64,000 nt of DNA from Prevotella sp. E15-22 (GTDB taxonomy: Bacteria; Bacteroidota; Bacteroidia; Bacteroidales; Bacteroidaceae). Within the stretch, counting starts at the first letter, position 1. The number at the start of each line of letters is the position of its first letter. Where the stretch lies: NCBI RefSeq assembly GCF_023204875.1, contig NZ_CP096247.1, positions 992,001 to 1,056,000 on the forward strand, read 5' to 3'. Of the stretch, positions 1 through 9,026 are shown piece after piece. The notes under the pieces were generated by a model. It ran no database searches. It saw nothing but the letters and a program-made list of their open reading frames with translations, and was not told where the DNA came from. The translations under genes were made by a program, and so were the position numbers.

Positions 1-5
1 CCTAT

Positions 6-395
6 ATGCTCGGCACAGTTACCAACGTCACCAAGGTTCTGATGGAGCGCACGGAGTACATGACCAAGCCTGACTTGGATGATGCTTACACGATGACCCT
101 TGCCGACTTGGAGATGCGTATGTCCACAGGACTCTTTTCGGGAATGCTCGGTGACTGCAAGAAAGGAGCCTGGTCAGGATGGAAAGTCAGAGTCACCTAT
201 ATCTGTAAGAGTAAGTACGGCTGCATGTACAAGGCACAGCGATGGTACTTCCTCGACAAAGACTGCCAGACCGTAATCCGAAGCTTTGACCTGCCCATTG
301 TAGAGACAAGCAAGGCAGACAAGACTACAAAGTCAGCTACCAAAAAGAAACAAGGAAATACTGCCAGCAAAATCATGTTATCAACAGGAAAGTAA
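6..395 (+). CDS. Hypothetical protein, possibly cut by the window start
   Basis: The reading frame is open from the window edge, so the ATG at 6 may be internal. The 129-residue product has an alpha/beta-looking middle with several aromatic and cysteine residues (around residues 50 to 90) and a Lys/Thr-rich tail. I do not recognise a family. It sits 25 bp upstream of the DUF4494 gene and reads the same way, so it probably belongs to the same DNA-processing operon of the element. Confidence 0.6.
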   Translation: MLGTVTNVTKVLMERTEYMTKPDLDDAYTMTLADLEMRMSTGLFSGMLGDCKKGAWSGWKVRVTYICKSKYGCMYKAQRWYFLDKDCQTVIRSFDLPIVETSKADKTTKSATKKKQGNTASKIMLSTGK

Positions 396-420
396 TAACC
401 CATAAAAACAAAAAGAAAGA

Positions 421-855
421 ATGAAAAACACAGTCAACAAGTATTTCGAGGTCAAAGTCAAGATGCAGAAGACCCAAGAAGATGGCACTCAGAAGAAGGT
501 CAGTGAGCAGTACGTAGTAGAAGCTGCTACCTTTGGTGAGGCAGAGCGTCGTATCACAGAATGCCTGAAGCCCTATATCGAGGGTGAGTTTGATGTTACC
601 GACATCAAGATAGCAGGCTACTGTCAGATTATCAGCACCAATCAGGATGCAGACAAATTTTTCAAGGCCAAGGTTTCTTTTGTCACCTTGGATGAGACTA
701 CAGGTAAGGAGAAGAAAACCTCTGAGTTGTATCTGGTGCAGTCTGATACGCTGGAATCTGCAGAGAGTGATGTGAAGTCATTCCTGAATGACAGTAATAC
801 CGCTATCAGCAGTATTTCTGAGACAGTCATCCTTGATGTGTTCCAACTTGATTGA
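421..855 (+). CDS. DUF4494 family protein
   Basis: The 144-residue protein opens with Tyr-Phe-Glu-Val-Lys-Val, followed by 'KVSEQYVVEA' and 'GEAERRITE', and repeats a similar pattern in its second half ('FKAKVSFVTLDE', 'KKTSELYLVQ'). This matches the layout I know for DUF4494, a Bacteroidetes protein of about 145 to 150 residues with no established function. The two similar halves suggest an internal duplication. It ends 5 bp before the topB ATG, so the two are probably translated from one message. The family call is from memory; function is unknown. Confidence 0.8.
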   Translation: MKNTVNKYFEVKVKMQKTQEDGTQKKVSEQYVVEAATFGEAERRITECLKPYIEGEFDVTDIKIAGYCQIISTNQDADKFFKAKVSFVTLDETTGKEKKTSELYLVQSDTLESAESDVKSFLNDSNTAISSISETVILDVFQLD

Positions 856-860
856 AGGCC

Positions 861-2930
861 ATGAAAGTAGTATTAGCAGAGAAACCCAGCGTTGCCCAGA
901 GCATTGCCCGTATCGTAGGAGCCACCCATAAGAAGGATGGCTTCTTCGAGGGCAACGGCTGGCAGGTGACCTATGCCTTTGGTCATCTGATACAGTTAGC
1001 CATGCCTGAGAACTACGGCTATAACAGTTGGTCGAAAAGCAATCTTCCTATGTTGCCCAAGGAGTTCCTGATGATTCCCCGACAGAAGAAAGAGGGCAAG
1101 ACCTATAAGAATGATCCAGGCGTGATGAAGCAGCTCAAAATCATCAAGCACCTCTTCGAGGAAGCAGACTCCATCATCTGTGCGACTGACTCAGCCAGAG
1201 AGGGAGAAGCTATCTTTAGGTATATCTACAATTATCTCGGCATCAAGAAACCAGTCTTGCGTCTGTGGATTAACAGTCTGACTGATGCCGCTATCAAGGA
1301 TGGCTTTTCAAATCTCCAGCCTGATAGCAACTATGATAATCTCTTTCTTGCTGCCAAGGCACGTAGCGAAGCTGACTGGCTCGTGGGTATGAATGCCACA
1401 CAAGCCTGTAGCATTACAGGGAAGTCGCTCTGTTCCATTGGCAGGGTGCAGACACCTACACTGGTGATGATTGTGGAGCGATACTTGCAGAACAAGGAAT
1501 TTAAGTCTGTTCCTTTCTGGCAGGTTGCTCTGAATACGACCGATGGTGTGAAGCTGATGAGTGCCGGTAAGTGGGATGAGAAGGGTCAGGCAGAGCGAGC
1601 CTATAACACAGCAAGCAAAGCCCGTAATGGGAAAGTCATTAAGGCCGAGAAGAAACAGAAGACGGAACTGCCGCCATTGCTGTTCAGCCTGACAGATTTG
1701 CAGAAGGCTGCAAACTCCAAGTACGGCTATTCAGCTGACAAGACGCTGAACATAGCCCAGAGTCTCTATGAGAAGCAGCTCATATCCTATCCACGAACTG
1801 GCTCATCGTACATCCCCGATGATGTGTATGACACTATCCCTGGACTACTGAAGAATCCAGTCTTTGATAAGTTTAGAGCAAGTGTTGATACCATCGTAAA
1901 GCCTTCCAAGCGTAGTGTCGATGCCTCGAAGATAGAAGACCACCATGCATTGCTTGTAACGGGAGTTAATCCTAAGACCAAGGACATCAAGCCCGATGAG
2001 CAGGTTATCTATGATATGATACTCGGCAGGATGGTAGAAGCCTTTTCAAGACCCTGTGAAAAGGAGATTGATACCTACACCGTTGATGCAGGAGGGTATC
2101 TCTTTACAGAGTCGAGTACCATCATTCTCCAGAAAGGCTGGAGGGCTGTCTATGGTATCGATGATAAGGAACGTCTGGCTGTTCCTTCATGGTATCAGGG
2201 TGAGACCATCTGCTTTACTGGTGCAGAGTTGCAGCAGGGACAGACTAAACCCAAACCGCTGCATACAGAAGGAACATTGCTTGCAGCTATGGAAACCTGC
2301 GGTAAGGACATCGATGATGAAGCACAGCGAGAGGCCATTAAGGATAGTGGTATCGGTACACCAGCCACCAGAGCAGGTATTATTGAAACCCTTGTTGCCC
2401 GGAGCTATGTGGTGAGGGAAAAGAAATCGTTGGTTCCTACGCCCAAGGGTATGGAAATCTACAAGATCGTCAGGGACATGGATATTGCCAATGCCAGTCT
2501 GACGGGACTGTGGGAAGCAAAGCTTGCTGCCATCGAGCGGGGTCAGTTGAATGTCAGCCAGTTCAACAGTGACATTGTAGAGTACACCAGGCATGTGACT
2601 GATGAGTTCCTGCATTCAGACTTGAAGCCTATCCTCACAGGTAAGCAGACAGAGATAGAATGTCCGCTATGTCATCAGGGGCATATACGCTTCTTTGATA
2701 AGGTAGCCAACTGTGGGAACGAAGGCTGTAACTTCCATATCTTCCGTACCATCCTGGGAAAGAAGCTAACCAATAGTGAGCTGACAGACCTTATCATCAA
2801 AGGCCAGACCCGTGAGTTGTCAGGCTTCAAGTGTAAGGATGGAAAGCCATTCAAGGCAAAGCTGAAGAGAGATGATAAAGGAGGCATAGCCTTCGTGTTT
2901 AGTCAGAAGAAAGGAAATAATCAGCGATGA
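861..2930 (+). CDS. topB: DNA topoisomerase III
   Basis: The product is a type IA topoisomerase that relaxes or decatenates DNA through a 5'-phosphotyrosine intermediate; element-borne copies are common on Bacteroidetes ICEs. The Toprim domain starts at once (LAEKPSVAQ, Glu7), with the acidic cluster DSAREGE near residue 110. The active-site tyrosine is in SYPRTG (about Tyr310). The C-terminus carries a C-x2-C...C-x4-C zinc cluster and a topoisomerase III tail, giving 689 residues, normal for the family. The frame is open from TTG at 852, which overlaps the previous stop; I prefer ATG at 861 because it puts the Toprim strand at the N-terminus. The stop overlaps the next start (ATGA). Confidence 0.95.
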   Translation: MKVVLAEKPSVAQSIARIVGATHKKDGFFEGNGWQVTYAFGHLIQLAMPENYGYNSWSKSNLPMLPKEFLMIPRQKKEGKTYKNDPGVMKQLKIIKHLFEEADSIICATDSAREGEAIFRYIYNYLGIKKPVLRLWINSLTDAAIKDGFSNLQPDSNYDNLFLAAKARSEADWLVGMNATQACSITGKSLCSIGRVQTPTLVMIVERYLQNKEFKSVPFWQVALNTTDGVKLMSAGKWDEKGQAERAYNTASKARNGKVIKAEKKQKTELPPLLFSLTDLQKAANSKYGYSADKTLNIAQSLYEKQLISYPRTGSSYIPDDVYDTIPGLLKNPVFDKFRASVDTIVKPSKRSVDASKIEDHHALLVTGVNPKTKDIKPDEQVIYDMILGRMVEAFSRPCEKEIDTYTVDAGGYLFTESSTIILQKGWRAVYGIDDKERLAVPSWYQGETICFTGAELQQGQTKPKPLHTEGTLLAAMETCGKDIDDEAQREAIKDSGIGTPATRAGIIETLVARSYVVREKKSLVPTPKGMEIYKIVRDMDIANASLTGLWEAKLAAIERGQLNVSQFNSDIVEYTRHVTDEFLHSDLKPILTGKQTEIECPLCHQGHIRFFDKVANCGNEGCNFHIFRTILGKKLTNSELTDLIIKGQTRELSGFKCKDGKPFKAKLKRDDKGGIAFVFSQKKGNNQR

Positions 2931-3781
2931 AAAGAACTATGTCTTACATTGTGGCAGACCAGCACCGTCTCTCTGTTGAGCGTGATGAGCAGCGCGTCCA
3001 TGAGCTTGGTTTCGGTAATCCTGATAAGAATTTTAGGAATTACAAGTTCTTTACTTGTGACATACGTTTTGGCATTGCTCAGCCTGTTCTGGAGGAAGCT
3101 GCCTTCCAGCTGCTCGGCTATGAGCGTTTTTCCATTACCGGTATGGGTGACAAGACTGTCATGCCAAACCCATGGGATGACCTTTTTAATACGCTTAAGT
3201 GGGCTATTGACAATAAGGGACTTAATCCGGACTACCTTAGACGTGTGAGCAAGTATGACTTCTCGGTTCCTGAGAATGAGAAAGGCGAACGTCCACAGCA
3301 TACTTCTGATGATGAGTGGGAGCATTATGTCAAGCAGGTGAATAGCAATGAACGGCGTATTTTCTCATCTGCGGAACTTCGTGAGATTGCCGCTATTCTG
3401 CCGGATACGTTGAAGCTTGACCTATTCAATGACCTTGTCAATATCAGCCGTATTGCCGATGTGCATGCAGTTGTCAACCATATTCTTGTGCAAAATGATG
3501 GTGACGATGCTGTGCGTTTCGTGAATGCCGTTAAGGAACGTCGCCAGTTGCTTCGTGATCAGGGACTTCCTGTTAATTCTGATGCAGACCGTAAAATTAT
3601 TCGGGAACTTCTCGCGGAAAGCCCGTTGCTTGCTATGCCAATGACAAGGGATGCAGCACGGAATCGTCTGCCTGAATCATCAAAACTCTTGGATAAACAG
3701 AAGTCAGACAATAAGGTAGCGAAGAAGGTAAAGATGAATGACAGACAGGAGGAAACCCCTCGCAGATCGTTTCATCGTTAA
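2927..3781 (+). CDS. Hypothetical element protein downstream of topB
   Basis: This 284-residue protein overlaps the topB stop codon by 4 bp, a sign of translational coupling. It has no membrane segment. The C-terminal 45 residues are Lys/Arg-rich and low in complexity (ending RRSFHR), which may contact nucleic acid. I do not recognise a family. Its position suggests a role in element replication or transfer, but that is inference from context only. Confidence 0.8.
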   Translation: MKRTMSYIVADQHRLSVERDEQRVHELGFGNPDKNFRNYKFFTCDIRFGIAQPVLEEAAFQLLGYERFSITGMGDKTVMPNPWDDLFNTLKWAIDNKGLNPDYLRRVSKYDFSVPENEKGERPQHTSDDEWEHYVKQVNSNERRIFSSAELREIAAILPDTLKLDLFNDLVNISRIADVHAVVNHILVQNDGDDAVRFVNAVKERRQLLRDQGLPVNSDADRKIIRELLAESPLLAMPMTRDAARNRLPESSKLLDKQKSDNKVAKKVKMNDRQEETPRRSFHR

Positions 3782-3831
3782 GGTGAAGAGTGTAATAGGA
3801 TAAATATCAAACCAAAGTAATAAAGAATAAT

Positions 3832-4740
3832 ATGAAACAGACAAAATCAACAAAAACAGTAGCTGCAAACATGGTAGTGAAAAGAGTAGTACTCAAACAG
3901 CTCAATAATGAGAAGTTCGGTACGGTAAAAGTCGTCAAGACCGAAGATGGTGAAGGATTTGCCTGCCTTGACGACCTATGTGACATTCTGAATCTGTCCA
4001 AGAAAGAAGTGATAGAAAAACTTGATGGCCACCTGCATACTGTCTCACCCAAAAAGACTGAGGTGACAAAGTATGACACGGACTATGTGGATGAAGTCGG
4101 CATCTATCTGCTGTATTTCCTGAGTAAGGAAAAGTATACCATTCAAGTACAGAATTGGTTGGACAAGGAGTTTTTCCAGTCGCTGCATGAACAGCACCGT
4201 GACGATACAGCTACAGATCATGACACGCTTGTCTTAGATGTGGACTTTCAACGTCAGGTGCTGCGCAACATGGCCACCGCCGACAATGTGATAAAGTCTG
4301 GCCATTTCATGAAAGGAAAGGATATTCCAGAATTGACGCAGTCACATCTGATAGGGTGGTGGCATAATCTCAATGACCAGACGATTTTTATGCTTCAGTT
4401 TAACTGCCAGTCTGACAGTTATGTCTATGAGAACGTCAGAATGAATGTCTATCTGCGAAAGATGGTTGACGGTAGGATTGATGTGTGCGCCATGCACATC
4501 AGTTTCCTTGATCTCGATGATGACAATCGTGAGTTCCTTGTAATCGATACTATCATTCCCTGTAGTGTAGTATTGGACGGCTCGATTCTGGATTTTATCA
4601 TGGAAGACCAGTTTGCAGACGTGGATATTTTGGAACCAGGGGATCTTAACACTATTATGATTTTGAATGGTACAATGTCATTCCATCGCTCACGTCGAAT
4701 TGTGAAGAAGGAACCGCAGGGTATCATAGAGTTTTTGTAG
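3832..4740 (+). CDS. Bro-N-like domain protein
   Basis: Residues about 20 to 120 resemble the Bro-N (phage antirepressor/BRO) fold: 'FGTVKVV', then a 'CLDDLCDILNLS' helix, then 'VDEVGIYLLYFLSKEKYTIQVQNWLDKEF', written here in parts (VDEVGIYLLYFLS at about 83 to 95, NWLDKEFFQ at about 106 to 114). In BRO and antirepressor proteins this domain binds DNA. The remaining about 180 residues are beta-rich, with no motif I know. It has its own 50 bp upstream gap and is followed by a terminator, ending this rightward gene block. The Bro-N assignment is by pattern, with moderate confidence. Confidence 0.65.
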   Translation: MKQTKSTKTVAANMVVKRVVLKQLNNEKFGTVKVVKTEDGEGFACLDDLCDILNLSKKEVIEKLDGHLHTVSPKKTEVTKYDTDYVDEVGIYLLYFLSKEKYTIQVQNWLDKEFFQSLHEQHRDDTATDHDTLVLDVDFQRQVLRNMATADNVIKSGHFMKGKDIPELTQSHLIGWWHNLNDQTIFMLQFNCQSDSYVYENVRMNVYLRKMVDGRIDVCAMHISFLDLDDDNREFLVIDTIIPCSVVLDGSILDFIMEDQFADVDILEPGDLNTIMILNGTMSFHRSRRIVKKEPQGIIEFL

Positions 4741-4765
4741 TTAGCCTGTAAACTGGAATAGAAGA

Positions 4766-4797
4766 AGGCAGGGAGTCGTAATCCTCTGCCTTTTTCA
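4766..4797 (+). terminator. Intrinsic terminator after the Bro-N-like gene
   Basis: AGGCAGGGA pairs imperfectly with TCCTCTGCCT and is followed directly by TTTTTC. It sits 26 bp after the stop at 4740 and closes the rightward operon. Confidence 0.75.
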
Positions 4798-4823
4798 TTT
4801 ATTGCTCTTTAACCCGTAAATAA

Positions 4824-5897
4824 TCAGGTCGATTGTGTGCAATTGTCAAATAATGAGTTATACTCACTTTCTATTTGCATCTTCTCAACTAAGAACTCTA
4901 CCCATGCCTCAGTATATAAATAGTTGTCGTTAGCATAGTCATATACACAGTATCTGGAATCTGTCAACTCTGGTGAATCTGATTCGTTTTCAGGCCTGAC
5001 TTTGTATTTTTTCCAACAGCGTGTGTGAGTATCTTGATTGAATTTTTGGGTTTGTTTGTTTCCTCGTGTTACCATCGGGTTCCCCAATCTTTCTTGCACT
5101 CGTTTTACAACGACTCCGGGTTTCAACTTATCTTTGTTCGTTACTGACACCTGCATGACTTTGGGCTTCACTAGAGCCGCTATTCGCATTGTATTTCTTT
5201 TTTCTTCATCGGTCATCTTGTCATAGGCCATAAATTGAATAGGCAGGGCATCTTCACTATCGTGGTTCGCGACTTGTATAAGAAAGGCTTTGAAAGCATA
5301 TTCTCCACTGTTTAAGATGTCAGTGCTAATGGAATGCCTATACTTCTTGATATAGTTGATAACCGCTTCAGAGTCTTTTGTAGACTTTATACAATCACTA
5401 AAAGCTGAAGATGTGGGAAATAGCTGCAAAGCAAAAGATAAAGTTTCTCTTAAACGATGTTCTTCGCCAAACTCTTTTTCTATTATCTTGTCAAAATTCA
5501 ACAAGAAGGACTCACACTCAGCAAAAATGTCAGGATCTATTTCTGGCATAAACTTGTGCTCAAGTTTGTTTCGCAGTGGGATGAAAAATTCTATATTCTT
5601 TCTGATGGCGCTATTCTCTGTCTTGAAATATTTCTTGACACATTCCTGCAATTCCCAATAGAACAATTCACCATTAACTCTTTTAAATCTACCATTCTTG
5701 TCCTTGTAGATTGGCTTAATTTTCTCTCTGTAGAAATAGGCATGGAACAGAGAAGTCCATGCGATGCACATAAGGACTATATAACCTCCCGATCGGAATT
5801 TGGTGGCCGGTTTATTATATACCTCAATTGCCAACATTGCAGATTCCTTAGCTTTTTCAAGCATGTTTCGAACTTTATATGGAAGTCTCTTACTCAT
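4824..5897 (-). CDS. DUF3644 protein with a HEPN-type RNase motif
   Basis: The 357-residue protein matches my memory of DUF3644: an N-terminal helical stretch with 'LEKAKESAMLAIEVYNKP' and 'RSGGYIVLMCIAWTSLFHA', then 'ELQECVKKYF' and 'FFIPLRNKLEHKFMPE'. Arg109-Asn110-x3-His114 fits the R-x4-6-H motif of HEPN ribonucleases, whose members act as toxins or defence effectors by cutting RNA. The C-terminal half (DUF-specific) is unassigned. It is a single minus-strand gene, convergent with the topB block and followed leftwards by that block's terminator. RNase activity is inferred from the motif and not shown. Confidence 0.8.
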   Translation of the reverse strand: MSKRLPYKVRNMLEKAKESAMLAIEVYNKPATKFRSGGYIVLMCIAWTSLFHAYFYREKIKPIYKDKNGRFKRVNGELFYWELQECVKKYFKTENSAIRKNIEFFIPLRNKLEHKFMPEIDPDIFAECESFLLNFDKIIEKEFGEEHRLRETLSFALQLFPTSSAFSDCIKSTKDSEAVINYIKKYRHSISTDILNSGEYAFKAFLIQVANHDSEDALPIQFMAYDKMTDEEKRNTMRIAALVKPKVMQVSVTNKDKLKPGVVVKRVQERLGNPMVTRGNKQTQKFNQDTHTRCWKKYKVRPENESDSPELTDSRYCVYDYANDNYLYTEAWVEFLVEKMQIESEYNSLFDNCTQST

Positions 5898-5960
5898 TGA
5901 ATTATGAAATGTTATTGGTACTAATGATACTATATGCTCCCTTTGTTTCCTGTTGAATGG

Positions 5961-7397
5961 CTACTTGAAAAGGTCTTTAAGAGTAACTACATTTTGGAAT
6001 GCACTGCTGTATTGGTTGTTCGCTAGTCCGTATGTTGTGACTAGTACAGGATGAATAGCCTGACGGATTCCATTCGTCGAACGGAATACCCGTACCCTAC
6101 GCTCAATATCATCATAATCCTTTTTCTTCATTACATAGTCACCATCATAGAATTTCATTTCGCACACGTTGATTACTTTATCTGCACGTTTAATTATCAA
6201 ATCAATCTGCGCTTTTTCTTCTGCTGTTTGTGGAGACGTCCATGAATAGACTTTAGTACTAATGACAGCTATCCCCAAAGCCTGTTCTAACTGTTTATGG
6301 TGATTCAGGCAAAGCTGTTCAAATGCTAGCCCTGCCCATGTGTCATGTTGACGTGTTCCTATCTGATACTGCCAGAATGCCTTGTCAGTCTTACCGTTGT
6401 TCTTGATAAACTTGTAATAGAACAAAGAGAATGGGTCCACAAGTTGGTAGATACTCATCTTTGACTTGTTGCCATAGCCTTGATAGCGACGGATGAAATC
6501 GCAATTTATGAGATCTTGCAGTATTGTCGAAAAGTGCCCGTTGTTATCGAGCTTTGTAGCTTTCAGAATCTCTTCACGTGTCAATCCTTTATTCTTGGAA
6601 CTTAGGGCCTGAACAACTTTTATATAATTGTCGGATTTCTGGAATAATGATGTGTACAGAGCGTTGAACTCATCATCGAGACGTCCTTTGTCTGCAAAAA
6701 ACATCTCGTCAACGTTCTGCGAAAGACTTGCACCACGCCTGATGTTTTTCAGATAGAAAGGAATGCCTCCCATAATCATATAGCATTCAGCAATCTCCTT
6801 GTCCTCCATAATGATGTCACGGCTCTTTAGGTACTCTTTACATTCTGCCAATGTAAATGGACGGATATAGATCTTTTGCGTTACGCGATTGTGTAGGCCG
6901 CCTCGATTCTTCAGAATCTTCTTTGTCATCCATGAGGTGGCTGAACCGCAAACAATAAGAATGAGATTGTTCTGTGTTACAGCCCAGTCATTCCAAAAAT
7001 GCTCCAATGCAGAAATCAGATTGCTCCCTCTAGAATCCATCCAGGGAAGCTCATCAATGAATACCACCCGTTTACCTTTAACGTTTACTCTCTCTAATAG
7101 TTCTCTAAGCATATTAAAGGCTTCGTACCATGTGCGTGGCTTCTTATATTTTGTACCACCACTGTATCTATTAAGTGACACCGCAAAATTCGCTAGCTGT
7201 TCACGCTTGCTTTTCTTGGCAAGTCCAGTTAGCTTGAATGAATATTGGTCGCCAAAGAATGTGTTGACAAGGAATGTCTTGCCAACTCGTCTTCTACCAT
7301 AGACAACCACAAATTCAGCTTCCTTTGATAATACTATAGATTCAAGATGCTTCTTTTCTGCATCACGTCCTATCAATATGTCCTGCTTCTGCTCCAT
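5961..7397 (-). CDS. AAA ATPase with C-terminal nuclease-like domain (ATPase_2/DUF234 type)
   Basis: The 478-residue protein has a Walker A motif GRRRVGKT at about residues 34 to 41 and a Walker B VVFIDELPWM at about 110. After a winged-helix-like middle, the C-terminus shows QIDLIIKRAD followed by CEMKFYDG, i.e. D-x(n)-E-x-K, which resembles a PD-(D/E)XK nuclease core. This is the archaeal/bacterial ATPase family with a DUF234-like tail, found in many copies per genome in Prevotella-like bacteria; its role is not known. The gene has its own promoter (7419-7426) and unusual inverted repeats upstream. Confidence 0.85.
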   Translation of the reverse strand: MEQKQDILIGRDAEKKHLESIVLSKEAEFVVVYGRRRVGKTFLVNTFFGDQYSFKLTGLAKKSKREQLANFAVSLNRYSGGTKYKKPRTWYEAFNMLRELLERVNVKGKRVVFIDELPWMDSRGSNLISALEHFWNDWAVTQNNLILIVCGSATSWMTKKILKNRGGLHNRVTQKIYIRPFTLAECKEYLKSRDIIMEDKEIAECYMIMGGIPFYLKNIRRGASLSQNVDEMFFADKGRLDDEFNALYTSLFQKSDNYIKVVQALSSKNKGLTREEILKATKLDNNGHFSTILQDLINCDFIRRYQGYGNKSKMSIYQLVDPFSLFYYKFIKNNGKTDKAFWQYQIGTRQHDTWAGLAFEQLCLNHHKQLEQALGIAVISTKVYSWTSPQTAEEKAQIDLIIKRADKVINVCEMKFYDGDYVMKKKDYDDIERRVRVFRSTNGIRQAIHPVLVTTYGLANNQYSSAFQNVVTLKDLFK

Positions 7398-7418
7398 ACT
7401 TGTTATGTTTTATTGATG

Positions 7419-7426
7419 CAAAAGTA
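7419..7426 (-). promoter_or_regulatory. Bacteroidetes -7 box for the ATPase gene
   Basis: Read on the minus strand this is TACTTTTG, matching TAnnTTTG, about 22 bp upstream of the ATG at 7397. The leader would be very short. Confidence 0.6.
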
Positions 7427-7454
7427 GTAATAATTATTGAAATCACAAAGAAAA

Positions 7455-7641
7455 ATGCAAACTTTCGGGCTAAATGTTGGCATTTTTATGCGATTTAGCC
7501 CCGAAGTCTGCATAATTTATGTGGATTATCCCGTTTTCTACTTTATGTTCTACTATCGTTTCCTGCTATAGAAAGATAAAAATGCAGACTTTCGGGCTAA
7601 ATGTGGTCTTTTTTGTTAGATTTAGCCCCAAAGTTTGTAAT
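7455..7641. repeat. Two related 21-bp inverted repeats
   Basis: Unit 1 has arms at 7455-7475 and 7493-7513; unit 2 has arms at 7582-7602 and 7620-7641. The arms share the core ACTTTCGGGCTAAAT and its complement ATTTAGCCCC. Each loop is about 17 bp. Both units lie just upstream of the ATPase promoter, so they could be operators, transcript hairpins or small palindromic elements. Confidence 0.75.
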
Positions 7642-7942
7642 TAATGAGTCTTTTACATGTCAAATCAACGGATTCTAATTACTATTTTTGCGTAAATACG
7701 CATTTTTCGTTAATGGATTAGATGCAAATGACCCGCCAGCAGTTCTTGTGGTATGCTTGGCGGGGACTCTTATCAAAATAGAACGACCCGCACATTTGAG
7801 CATCGTTGAGAGGCTTGGCGGGTTCTGGTGGTGCAAAGGTAAGAATTATTTTTAGAACTTCTAAGAAAAATCCTTAGATATTGTATTTTTAGTTTTGTTT
7901 TTTTGCTTTTTCCTTCATAAAAGTGCTTTCCAACGTGCCTTG
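7642..7942. other. Gene-free DNA with two hairpins rich in GGCGGG
   Basis: No gene is visible. There is a 14-bp palindrome TGCGTAAATACGCA at 7689-7702. Two hairpins follow: ACCCGCCAGCA with TGCTTGGCGGG (7730-7765), and a similar one at 7785-7826 with arms GACCCGC and GCGGGTTC. They lie downstream of the minus-strand mobilization operon and may end its transcription, although no long U-run follows. Confidence 0.4.
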
Positions 7943-8401
7943 TTAACTCAAAAAGCTACTCTTTACGAGGACTGTACCCATCTTGACGATGCGGTAAAGA
8001 TTGACCGCAACACAGATGGGCAGGGCTATGATGCCGATGGCCATAGAGACTGCCAGCTTGATTAGCATGAAGATAAGCATAGTCAGGCAACCGCCGATGC
8101 AGATCATGTTGTTCATGAAGCCGGAGAGAACTGTCAGGCCGCAGAAGAGGGCTGCCATAGCATAGCCATCAAAGATGCGTCCATCAGGAACATTGTCGAA
8201 TACGAGGTTGAGCCTGTACCCGATGACGAAGAGTACAGTGTAAGTCACCAGACGCATAAATGCCTCACGAAAAGCCCTTGCCTCGTTATAGTCGCTGAAT
8301 ACCAGGGAGAGAATCCGTCCCATTCTCTTGAATACTGTCGTATTTGTTGTTGTCATCATAGTCGTACTGTCTTTAAAGTTGATAAATGTGAATTGAGCCA
8401 T
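7943..8401 (-). CDS. Small integral membrane protein of the mobilization cluster
   Basis: This 152-residue protein has a soluble N-terminus of about 45 residues and then roughly four hydrophobic segments (around residues 50 to 65, 80 to 95, 97 to 115 and 117 to 135). I do not recognise the family. It is the last gene of the leftward mob/parA cluster, 116 bp after the DUF3408 gene, so a role in element transfer or maintenance is plausible. An internal start at the ATG pair near residue 15 is also possible. Confidence 0.7.
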   Translation of the reverse strand: MAQFTFINFKDSTTMMTTTNTTVFKRMGRILSLVFSDYNEARAFREAFMRLVTYTVLFVIGYRLNLVFDNVPDGRIFDGYAMAALFCGLTVLSGFMNNMICIGGCLTMLIFMLIKLAVSMAIGIIALPICVAVNLYRIVKMGTVLVKSSFLS

Positions 8402-8443
8402 ATCCCTTTTGTGGAGTATCTAACTCCATCAGGGTGCAGCCAT

Positions 8444-8486
8444 GACACATTAGCGTGCCTCATATAGACTGGGCATGTAATGTGTC
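8444..8486. repeat. 9-bp inverted repeat between two element genes
   Basis: GACACATTA (8444-8452) is complemented by TAATGTGTC (8478-8486). It lies between the DUF3408 gene and the membrane-protein gene and may be an attenuator or mRNA-processing hairpin. Confidence 0.4.
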
Positions 8487-8517
8487 TGGCTTGTCACCCG
8501 ATGGAAGAAACTGCCTA

Positions 8518-9024
8518 TCAAAGAATGCCCCCCTTGTCCTTCTGCATCCGTTGGATCTGTTCCTTGTTCCGCTCAATGAAAGTCCGACATACCGCATTGA
8601 GGATATTGCCGAAGTTGAACTGTCGGCAGTTGATGCGGATGATGTCTAGAGCCCGTTTGATGTCCGGGTTCAGAACCACGGTAATCCTGTTCTCGTCGGG
8701 ATTGTCGTTGTAGAACTCTGCATATCTGACCATCATATCCCACTCACCAGAGCCAGCCTCGATGATAGGCTGCACATTTACCTGCTTTCCTCGACGTGCT
8801 CTTGCTACTTTCGGTCTTTGAGGTGTCGTATCTACTGGTGCGACCTCAGAGCTTTTGTTCTGAATAATCTCCTCACCCTCAGTATCAGAAGTGGTTTCCT
8901 CTGCTGTTGTAACCTTCTTCTCTTCCGATGCAGTAGGAATCGGATCATTCTGTGCATCCATGAATGCGCCCAGAGAATCCAGATTAAGGATGTCGGGCTG
9001 CTGAATTAACTTGTTTGCTGCCAT
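8518..9024 (-). CDS. DUF3408-like (TraB-type) protein
   Basis: The 168-residue protein has an acidic, low-complexity first half and a C-terminal domain with 'ITVVLNPDIKRALDIIRINC' split by family pattern (VVLNPDIKRALDII, then FNFGNILNAVCRTFIE). This looks like the ribbon-helix-helix-like DUF3408 proteins encoded next to ParA in Bacteroides conjugative elements. It starts 2 bp after the parA stop, so it may be the DNA-binding partner of ParA. Assignment is from layout and pattern. Confidence 0.7.
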   Translation of the reverse strand: MAANKLIQQPDILNLDSLGAFMDAQNDPIPTASEEKKVTTAEETTSDTEGEEIIQNKSSEVAPVDTTPQRPKVARARRGKQVNVQPIIEAGSGEWDMMVRYAEFYNDNPDENRITVVLNPDIKRALDIIRINCRQFNFGNILNAVCRTFIERNKEQIQRMQKDKGGIL

Positions 9025-9026
9025 AA

